Source: Hyphodiscus hymeniophilus
Lineage: Eukaryota > Ascomycota > Leotiomycetes > Helotiales > Hyphodiscaceae
NCBI GenBank assembly: GCA_016508695.1
Contig: VNKQ01000012.1
Location: 1-64,000 of the forward strand
DNA length: 64,000 nt
Direction: 5' to 3'
Shown: positions 9,956 to 19,024 of the stretch, piece by piece
Layout: the number at the start of each line of letters is the position of its first letter
Position numbering within the stretch: position 1 is the stretch's first letter
Position numbers and translations under genes: made by a program
The notes under the pieces: generated by a model
Database searches by the model: none
What the model was told of the DNA's origin: nothing
What the model saw: only the letters and a program-made list of their open reading frames with translations

Positions 9956-11950
9956 ATGGAGAAAGAAGTAGCAGAGCATACCGAGCAGCGGACTCACACT
10001 GTTGCCGAAGCCAATCTATATGGAGACGAGCATGTTCAGGGACTGGAGATCCCCTCCATTACATGGTACAAACATAAAGGACTACGAAAGTTATATGCCT
10101 TGATCCCGATCTTGTTCCTTAATGCGACTATCAATGGGTATGACAGCAGCCTTCTCAATGGTCTCCAGACCTTGCATCCTTGGCAGACCCGTTAGTTGCT
10201 CTTCCCAGAAATTTCGAAGAAACACATAAGGTGTTCAAGTGAGACTAAAAATATTGCAGACTATGGACAGCCTAAAGGGTCTCAACTCGGACTGTTCAAC
10301 GCCATTTACAACATCGGTGGGATTTGCGCATTGCCATTCAGTGCCTATATCGCCGACATTTTGGGCAGGAAATCTGGTATTTGTATTGGCTTGGCGATAG
10401 TGTTCTTGGGCACGATTATCCAAGGTGAATCTCTCTGGGATGCTTTTGCGAGAATTGAGAGATGCTGACGTCGACGCAAGTTGTTCCGGCGGGTGACCAT
10501 GATGGTATGTTCATTGGAGGTCGGTTCTTGATAGGCCTTGGGTATGGGATGATTCCTACGAAATCGACAAAAGTGTAATGCTGATCGTGGAAATAGAGCA
10601 AATATCTCCCAGGGCTCTTCGCCAGTTCTTGTTGCAGAGCTGGCCCATCCACAGCACAGAGGAAGGATTACGACTCTGTATGCGTTCATTACATATCCCC
10701 CTCTAATAGTATTCTGCTAATACCCACATAAGATACAACTCAATTTATGTAATATTTAGTTCCCGTCAAGATCAGATGGGCTCAGAACTAATAGATTAAT
10801 AGTCACTCGGCGCAATTATCGCAGCTTGGACGGTGTTTGGCACTGTTAAGTATACCAGCAATGCAGGATGGCGGATTCCAACTGCCTTGCAGTCCGCGAT
10901 GCCAGCTCTTCAGCTCTCCCTGCTCTACTTCGTACCAGAAAGTCCTCGATGGCTGTGCTCAAAAGATCGTTCTGATGAAGCTCTCGCAATCTTGGTAAAG
11001 GTCAGTCCATCTCCCAAAAAGTTTTACCAACAAGTTCATTAACGTGGACTAAAGTACCACGCTGCAGGTGATGTCAACGACCGATTCGTCCTATCTGAGT
11101 TCTACGAAATCCAGGAGACTCTTCGCCTTGAGAAGATCAACTCTAAGACCGGCTGGACCAACTTCGTAAGAACTCCCGGAAACAGGAAGCGCCTGCTGCT
11201 TATCGCCCTTGTCGCTTTCTTCTCCCAATGCTCCGGCAACGGATTGATCTCCTACTACCTCCACAGCATCCTCAACTCCGTTGGCATCACAAGCTCCTAC
11301 GACCAGACCGTTATCAATGGTGGACTCACCATCTGGTCGCTGATCGTCTCCTGCGTTGCCTGCATGTTCGTCGACAAGGTCGGCAGACGGCCTCTGTTCA
11401 TGACAGCCGCCGTAGGGATGTTGGTCGTTTTTAGCATCTGGACTGCTTGTTCGGCGACCTACAGTAAGACAGGAAGTACGTCTGCTGGCTCTGCGGTCGT
11501 CGCCATGATATTCTTGTTCAACGGCGCCATCGGCGTAGCGTACCCAGGTCTCACGGTGGCGTACCCCGTGGAAATCCTCCCATTCAATCTCCGAGCGAAA
11601 GGTATTGCGATCCTTTACGCTTGCAAAGCTCTTGCTTCGACATTCAATCAATATGGTATGTTTCGTTCCCAGCCGAGCTAAGGACCTGTTTGTACTGACG
11701 GTCCGCAAAAGTGAATCCCATTGGTCTGCAGAATCTCAGCTGGAAGTACTATTTTGTCTACATTGCCATCCTCGTCCTCGAATGTTTCGCCGTCTGGTTC
11801 CTCTTCGTGGAGACAAAGGGTCCCACACTCGAAGAGATTGCTCGTCTTTTCGATGGTGAAGATGCAAATGTCGCTGGGAAAGATTTGATCAAACACAAAG
11901 TGCATATCGAAGAGGTAGAAGATTCAAAGGCAACACACCGGGAGCTCTAG
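9956..11950 (+). CDS. MFS sugar transporter (hexose/lactose-permease type)
   Basis: Twelve-helix proton-coupled sugar porter predicted for the plasma membrane. Eight exons (9956-10190, 10260-10424, 10481-10541, 10597-10677, 10733-10748, 10803-11000, 11055-11655, 11712-11950) give 531 residues. Sugar-porter signatures are NGYDSSLLNGLQ in helix 1, ADILGRKSG in loop 2-3, a GGRFLIG segment, PESPRWL after helix 6, DKVGRRPLF in loop 8-9, and a modified terminal signature VETKGPTLEEIARLFDG. The fifth exon is only 16 nt, and the frame holds only if it is included. It is the first gene of a transport and metabolism-rich interval, but has no tight link to its neighbours. Confidence 0.9.
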
Positions 11951-12435
11951 AGGGATGAGAGAATGAGCTTTGGCACAGATGGAACCCATATTGATACGTA
12001 TATAGTATAGAACGTAGTTCATGTCCTCTCCATCTGCGGTGCGCTCTTTCGTTGTAATGCTCGTCATGCTTTAATTTTGCACTGATCATTCATACGTCTA
12101 TGGGCCCAACGATATAGCTTTTCTGCTAATCTTCCCGTTTAGTAACAGAACGGACCACTGCAACGAGCTGCTAGAAAGAGAGGTGGCCACGAATTGAGAG
12201 TATGCGTGATTCCGCTCGACTAAGAATTAAGTGATTTATACTCTTTGTAGCTTAAAAGTTAATCTTCACAGGATAGGTAGGTATATTCTCAAGGACTTAT
12301 TAGAACACTTCTCGTCTCTTTAAAACATACAATCTGCAAAAGCTTTCTCAACTAATGCCAAAAAAAAATACACAATTTTGAAGCTAGGTCACAATCGATT
12401 TGTTTAAAGCCCGGAAGCGATTCCTCTGCAGGACC
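11951..12435. other. Intergenic region between convergent genes
   Basis: The 3' flanks of the MFS and dioxygenase genes. I see no gene or RNA in it. Confidence 0.5.
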
Positions 12436-13614
12436 TTAGGACGGATAGACCAGCGACTGAAGGTCTCTCGCCCCTTCGATCTTGGTGACTGGAACTCCCT
12501 CCTTCCTTAACCTCTCCAGTTCTTCACGCTTTAACGCTTCTTGCATCTGCAAAGAATAGTTAGCCTACTCAAAAAAGGAAGAAATATAAACGCCCCAACA
12601 AGTAAATCAGTGATAAACTTGCCTTGACACGAGCTGGCGTTAATCTCTCTCGTGGCATAGTGATCTTCCACTCCGGTAGACCTTCTGGACGGCCCAGATC
12701 AAGGAGAGTCTTCTTCTCGACTAGACTATAGTCTTTAGGATCCGCCCTATTGTAATTGAAGGGTTCTTTGAGCGCCACCGGGGGATTGGTGATAATGCGT
12801 ACGGTCCTCAAAAGATTTCGTGATGCGGAGTGGAGCATAAAGGGATGCAATAGGTAAACGTCCCCGACGCTGCCATAGGCCTCATGGAACGACTCGTCCC
12901 GTGTTATCTCGGGGTTGGTTACCAGGCTATTCCAGTATGTGCGTCGTTCTGGGCCCTTCGGCAAGTCTGGCGTACCTCTTTTTGCCATGAATGGAGTCAT
13001 TCCATCGGGATGATCGTACTATATACATATATCAGTGATTATTTTACAATTTGTACACGCTGGTCAATAACAAATGCTTCTTAACATACCAGACGCTGAG
13101 CAATGGGCTTGATACCATCCGTACAGATAACAGTCCCACCACCTCTAGGCTTGATGTCCGTGAAGAGAGGAATGACCAAAAGCGCCTGTTCGGGACTGTC
13201 CAAGAAATGCGTGAACCAATCCCCATCGTTATGCCAGTTGTCCAACGTACGATAGTCTAGCGGGTCATCTTGCTTGTACTCGGGTTTGCCCATGTTGACG
13301 ATGAAGCCGTCCTTCCAGTCCTTGGCAAAGTCGGCGATGTGGTCTTCGCCACCGACCAGTTCACACATGGCCGCCCACGCCTTGGGCGCAAATTCCGCCG
13401 CGGACACGACAGTATGCCCAGGCATATTTAGCTTCTCAGTCGGCCATGTCGACTTGTCGTCTGGTGACGCGCCGAGGCGAGTCCAGATGGAAGATGTAAA
13501 CTTGTTGGCCTGTTCGCGAGTAAAGCAGTTTGTCAATTTGATAAACCCATACTTCATCCAGTGCTCTTTCTGCTCTTCATTGAGAGCGTATTCGTCACCA
13601 GTTGTGGAAGGCAT
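12436..13614 (-). CDS. Phytanoyl-CoA dioxygenase (PhyH) family protein
   Basis: Predicted non-haem Fe(II)/2-oxoglutarate-dependent oxygenase. Exons 13614-13090, 13018-12623 and 12546-12436 give 343 residues. The Fe-binding facial triad is visible: the HxD pair in DNWHNDGDWFTHF near residue 125, and the distal His in LHPFMLHSASRN near residue 230. Arg residues a short way downstream (RTVRI) could bind 2-oxoglutarate. Intron 2 (12547-12622) starts with GC in a strong GC-AG donor context (AAG then GCAAGT). Skipping it leaves a stop, and using it adds 36 residues that end with LQSLVYPS. The substrate is unknown: family members act on fatty acyl-CoAs, alkaloid or terpenoid intermediates and other small molecules. 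Confidence 0.86.
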
Positions 13615-14965
13615 ATTTAGTATTTTGAGTCACTATAATTTTATCACAGACGTCTGGGTACAGTCCTAAGAATTCCATAACGCGGAACTGGGTGTCGATA
13701 GAAGATATAAATGTTGCTTGATACAATATCATGATAGGGGGTACGGTTACGGATCCCGATACCGGCACCCCTCAGCCCCTCTCGTTCAGCCTAAATGCGA
13801 CCAATAGAGTTTACTTTTTGTCAGTTGTGTTTTAGGCTGATTGTAAGGCTTGAAAACTACTCCAGAATCGTGTAATGTTAGACAGTGCGTGCGCCAGAAC
13901 TCCCCCACCTTTGAGTTTCCTTTATCCGTTCCGCTACCACCCGGCGCGCCTGGTTTTGCGTTTCTATAGAAGAGATAAATTAACCAATCCACGCAGCAGA
14001 ACCATAAGACTCGGCTATGTGGTTGGCTTCTTATGTCCTCAGAATACGCGCACAGAACAGGCATGCCGGATGGCAGTTGAGCGGATAGCCGCACGGGGAA
14101 TTCTCGGTGAAGCGATTAAATGGAACTCGGGAGCAAGTCAAAGCTCTCCCTCACGTAATGCTCGGTTTTCTGAGCACATGTACTAAAGTAATCTTGAATG
14201 AGGTCAGACCTTAATAGGAGGCAGCAATGGTTATGAGCTTGAAGGGAGGGAATTGTCGAGATTCCAGCCAACGAACATGCATTAGTCTGGTTCCTATCCT
14301 GATCCCACCCAAACAGTCACTTCCCCACTAAAAACTCCATGAATGTAAAACTCTTTATCGTAACGACTTTTGATCGTACTAGTGAGGCACTTGCGGATTT
14401 TGAAAAGCGAGCTCGTTCCAAACTGTAAGTATATCGGTCCTCATCATTCTTTCCAATCCTCGCGATAGATTATCTCTCGAAGAAGTCCACGGGAGTACCA
14501 TGCTTCTTTCTAACCAGCTCCAGAATCTTGTTCTCCTACTCAACAATACTAAAATCTGTAAACTCAAACCCTTCTGATTATTGAAGCGTTTGCCAACTAT
14601 TATAGCCATACCGAAGCTGGACCTTCAAGATCAATCAACTATGCAGAATTCCCTGCTGGTAGATATGGATTGATAATAAACCAAATAATGACCCCTCGAC
14701 GAATCTTTAAGCCAGGGAACAGGATGTTAGGTGACAACTTTCTATTGCGGCTCGTAGCAGCGATCTTCTCTATGGAAGTCATTAGTGTATACACCAATCT
14801 CTTTGGAGGTTTGACACTGGTTCCCACAAAGTGTTCGAGATCCTCTTTTGAGTCGCCGCGCTCACTACCGCAGCGCAAAATGGCAGCTAGGAACTCCTGC
14901 TGTCGTAGTAGTAGCGGCCTTAGGTTTTAGCTTTCAGAACAACCTCTATTCTCTAAAGTACTATT
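13615..14965. other. Intergenic region with a possible decayed gene
   Basis: About 1.35 kb. The part at 13615-14378 shows nothing I can name. The part at 14379-14880 has coding-looking but interrupted segments, listed separately. Confidence 0.45.
14379..14880 (-). pseudogene. Possible interrupted gene remnant, unrecognised
   Basis: On the reverse strand, two stretches look like protein but sit in shifting frames with stops. One includes LEHFVGTSVKPPKR and SRNRKLSPNILFPGLKI. The other includes ENKILELVRKKHGTPVDF followed, after a frame change, by IIYREDWKE. I could find no splice pattern that joins them cleanly. I do not recognise the family. It may be a decayed gene or an exon-rich gene I failed to resolve. 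Confidence 0.3.
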
Positions 14966-16204
14966 TTATAACGCAGGACACACTAAAATCTTTATATTTT
15001 TGTCTGTTCCGGAAAGCAGAGTCTCAAAGCCCTTAGTAATGGAGTTTTCCAAGGAGATTCGAGAAGTGACTAGTCTTTCCGGCTTTTCGATTTTACCTGA
15101 TTCGATTGCATTAATGACTTCCTGAAATTCGCCTTTTGCATAAACAGCAGAACCAATCCACTTCAACTGCTTAGCTAAGAAGATATTGGCATTGACTGTC
15201 GCCGGCGCTTTCCACATTGCCAAATTAACAATGGTCCCTAAAACACGCACGGCTGCAAACGCTGTATCCATAGATTGCTGCACCCCAGCACAATCGAAAA
15301 CAACATCTGGACCCAGAGTTCCGCAGAGCTCCTTGCTGATGGCTGCAACATTGTCCTTCAGTGGATTGAGTACTCTGGTCGCGCCGAATTCCTGTGCATA
15401 TGTTGATCTCGTTGGGGAAATTTCCGAAATGAGTATGTAGGTAACTCCGAAAGCTTTCAAGCACAGGAGAACCGCAAGCCCTATAGGTCCTGGGTAATTG
15501 TGTTAGACCAATATATCGATAATGAGTAGTGAATAGTCACCTCCGCCCAGTATCAATGCTGACTTTGCTTTACTGATGCCACTTATTTTCACAGCATGCC
15601 AAGCAACAGCAAGTGGCTCTACCAAGGCTCCCACCTCCATTGAGATGCTTGTGGGGAGCTTGAAGACGCTCTTTTCAGGAACACAGATACATTCTGCGAA
15701 ACCACCGCCATATCCAGAGTATCCAATAAAACCCCGTTGTGAGCAGAGTCCGGGGGTATGAAGGCTGCAACCATAGCATGTTCCATCTGAGATTACGGTT
15801 TCGATTGCTACCCTGTCACCAATGTCGAAGCCTGTCACTCCCAATCCCAATTGCGTGATGATACCGGACATCTCATGTCCTTGACTCTTTTGTCAGCCTT
15901 AGTTCGGGTTGGTGCGGGGTGTGAGGTGACATGCCTAAAGTGCACGGCAGAGATTCTCCTGTGATGATATGAGGGGAAATCGGAACGAGCTTTGGCCCAT
16001 CATGAAATTCATGTAAGTCTACAATTCACCATATTAGGGATTACTGCTGAGGAACATCAGTGGAACTTCTGACTTACCAGATCCGCAGATTCCACACCAT
16101 GAGTTCTTGATCTTAATGAAACCAGGTCGGCAAATCGGTTCAGGTACATCTTCCAGTCGAATGTCTTTGTTTCCATGATATCGTAATGCTCGCATAGTCC
16201 TCAT
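14966..16204 (-). CDS. Zinc-dependent alcohol/(R,R)-butanediol dehydrogenase-like MDR protein
   Basis: Medium-chain dehydrogenase of the sorbitol/butanediol dehydrogenase branch, predicted to oxidise or reduce a polyol or acyloin with NAD(H). Exons 16204-16078, 16018-15935, 15879-15541 and 15489-14966 give 357 residues. The motifs are CGICGSD with the catalytic-zinc Cys, GHEMSG (zinc His-Glu), a Cys-containing segment CYGCSLHTPGLC in the structural-zinc lobe, EPLAVAWHAV, and the nucleotide-binding ILGGGPIGLAVLL. Intron 2 (15880-15934) has a GC donor, and only this join restores GHEMSG. It is divergent from the MFS porter at 16743, with a 540-bp shared promoter, and lies in the interval that also holds an SDR, a ThDP enzyme and a regulator. 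Confidence 0.9.
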
Positions 16205-16742
16205 TTCAGGTGTATTGTCGCTATTTACTACTGTTTCCGGTGCTCAGGAGAATACTTCAGTCGCATATTATATTCATCTGAGAGAGAAGCTTTTTTGGGA
16301 GATTTGGGAGATTAACTGATGTAAGTCTCCATCGGAACGTGACAGGGAATGGAACGCATCGGTCACTCATTTTACCTGACCTTACATCCATGCCGAGCTT
16401 CCAGATTTGGAACCTAAACTAGGATTTGTGGGGTCGGCTACGGTGGTTAATTGCCCAGAACCCCTAGTTTCGTGTTCGGCTATGGTGGTAAACGTCCCAG
16501 CAGTAGGTCGAAGTTGCGGGGCCCCGCCTTTGGGATCTATTGTCGTGGAGACTGAGAGTTTTACTGGAGTAAAGAGAATTTTGGGGGCTTGCAACCATGA
16601 TCTCCAAGAACAGTTCTGGTTTTACAAAAGGATTACCACCTGCGGATCTTATTTCTAGTCTGAATTCTCAAATCATCCCCATTCCCTTTCTCCTACATTA
16701 CATTCACACCACATCTTCTAGTGCACCAAGGATTGCTTTGAA
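16205..16742. promoter_or_regulatory. Divergent promoter with two direct repeats
   Basis: Shared upstream region of the dehydrogenase (-) and MFS porter (+). It contains a near-identical 24-bp direct repeat: 16434-16457 and 16476-16499, both beginning TCGGCTAYGGTGGT and ending CCCA (19 of 24 identical, starts 42 bp apart, about four helical turns). The CGG triplets inside it are the kind of half-site bound by Zn2Cys6 regulators, one of which is encoded nearby. Confidence 0.5.
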
Positions 16743-18701
16743 ATGGCTTTGGCTACTCGTCATACCGGTAAAGTGGCCCATGTTCAAATGGAACATACCT
16801 CTGGGAGACAATACAGATGGTCCAATGTCTTCTTCATCATGGTCATGAGTCTCGGGTCATTGGGTTACGGTTTGAGTACGGCGATCATTGCTACAACGCT
16901 GTGAGTCTTTTGTGAGGTGGTGGGAAGTGTCCAGACTAATAGTGAATAGTGCTCAGCCATTCTTCTTTGAGTATTTTGAGCTTGGGGAAAGATCCGATCT
17001 CCAAGGCATTATTTCACTTTGCGTGGTACGTAATGACTTCAACCTAACTTAAGGAGGATGCGGTTTCTGACTGACTCAGGGATTGTACCAAGCTGGAGGG
17101 TTTTGCGGTGCCATCATTTGCCCTCTGCTCGCCGACAAATGGGGTCGGAAAACGGCCATAATCTCCGCCTCTGTTGTGGTGATAATTACTGGAGGGCTGC
17201 TGTGCGGATCTGTAAATATTGGCATGTTCATCGCTATGAGATTTTTCAACGGCATTGGGTGAGGAATCTCTATATATCGGAGTTTGACTATTGCTAACAA
17301 CTGAAGTGCTTTGGCTTTGCTCGTTCTCATTCCGGTATGGATGGCAGAGGTAGCACCCCCTTCTGTTCGGGGAGCGATGGTTGTTATGCATGGTGTTATG
17401 ATCGGTCTGGGGTATACTGCCGCTCAGTGGATAGCTTATGGGTTCTTCCACGTCCATAATAATCTTTCGTGGCGACTACCTCTTCGTTAGTATACCCACA
17501 AGCCTTTCTGCGGCTTGATATCTAATGTTGGGTGTAGTACTTCAGTGTATTCCACTTGTACTCCTTATCGCAAGCATGCCATGGATTCCAGAATCCCCTC
17601 GATATCTTCTCATGGTCGATAACGTTGATGAAGCAACAAAAGTCATAAATCGCCTCCATCACCCGGAGGAGGCCACAGTTGAGCTCGCGCAAATGACTCG
17701 TCAGGTTGCCATCGACCGAACACTAGACAGCAGCTGGATTCATATGTTCAAGAAGCCTTCTTACAGAAAACGAAGCTTGATGGGCTTGGTCTTGGCATCT
17801 TCGACTCAGATGGTAGGAGTTCTGGTTATCAGCAGTGAGTTCTACCGCACTTGCCTTGCATCTGATTTGAAACTTACCTATGTAGACTACGGTCCTACAA
17901 TATATAAGCAGCTGGGATTTGACGCAGATCTACAGTTCATATTCCAATCTGCAACTATCATGGCCGGGTTCTTCGCCTCCCCAATAGCAATCTGGATCGT
18001 CGATCGAATGCCGCGAAACATCCTCCTAGGCAGCTGCGAGTTGGGATGTGTTACATGTCTCTTGATCGAGGCAGCACTTGATGCCACGATGCCTGAACAG
18101 CACAATATCGCCGGATTAAGAGCGAGTGTGGCCATGTTGTTCCTATTCTTCATGTTTTTCAATGGTGGGGTGGACTGTACTGTGTATCCGTATTTGAGCG
18201 AGATCTTCCCGACACATCTGAGGGTCAAAGGAATGAGTCTTGCGGTCGCTGGGATCTGTCTTACTGAGTGAGTCAACTTCTCCAGACCCAGACAACGTTC
18301 GCTGATAAACGACACAGTCTTCTGTGGTTGATGCTTGCTCCTACTGCATTCGCGTGAGTCAATATCCCTGCACACTACGCTTTCAACTTGTTAATATCCC
18401 CCCACAGATCCATTGGTTGGAAATACTACCTCTGCTTCATTATTCCGGCCTTCGTGATGGCGGTCTGCATTCTTTTATTCTTCCCTGATACTTGGGGAGT
18501 TCCGCTTGAAGAAATTGCAGCTATCTTTGGGGTAAGTCTCGTTGAAATCATACCATGTAGGAATTAACTGCTGACAAGGCTTAGGACCAAGATGAACTCT
18601 ACCAAGGGAGTTATGAGGAGGCCAAGGACTCTATCGTGAACGAAGAACGGTCTTTAGCACAGCATATTGAGTCTGATGTGAAAGGGAAGGTGGATGTTTG
18701 A
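16743..18701 (+). CDS. MFS sugar transporter
   Basis: Sugar-porter-family permease. Nine exons (16743-16900, 16950-17025, 17080-17258, 17307-17485, 17538-17834, 17886-18267, 18318-18353, 18408-18531, 18585-18701) give 515 residues. The motifs are GYGLSTAIIATTL in helix 1, LADKWGRKTA, PESPRYLL, YGPTIYKQLGF, FFNGGVDCTVYPYLSEIFP and a diverged C-terminal signature FPDTWGVPLEEIAAIFGD, where the usual PETKG has become PDTWG. Exon 7 is only 36 nt. The ATG at 16743 gives a short cytoplasmic N-terminus. It shares its promoter with the zinc dehydrogenase and faces the regulator gene tail to tail. The substrate is unknown, but pairing with a polyol-type dehydrogenase makes a polyol or sugar likely. Confidence 0.9.
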
Positions 18702-19024
18702 AATGTTTGTGATTGTGAACGGAAGTGATAGATAGTGGAAATGATGCAAATCTGTAATTTTTGGATCGATAGTTTACAGTCGTAAAGACGTTATTGAAGG
18801 CCTACGCCTTTTTTTCCGTGAGGATTTAATCTAGTCGAGTGTCTTGCGATTCGCGAGACTTTGAGAAAGACGTAGGATATACCGGGTGAATCGGCACGGC
18901 CCATAGCCACTCACAAGGAAGTCTTTCCCCAGTCTCAATTCTCAAAAAGGTCTTTCCATTGAAACAATATTCTTTTAGCTCTTCTCGTCCAATATTGATT
19001 GTTTCCCATTTGGAGTAAGTCTAA
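18702..19024. other. Short intergenic region between convergent genes
   Basis: The 3' flanks of the MFS and regulator genes. No gene was seen. Confidence 0.5.
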
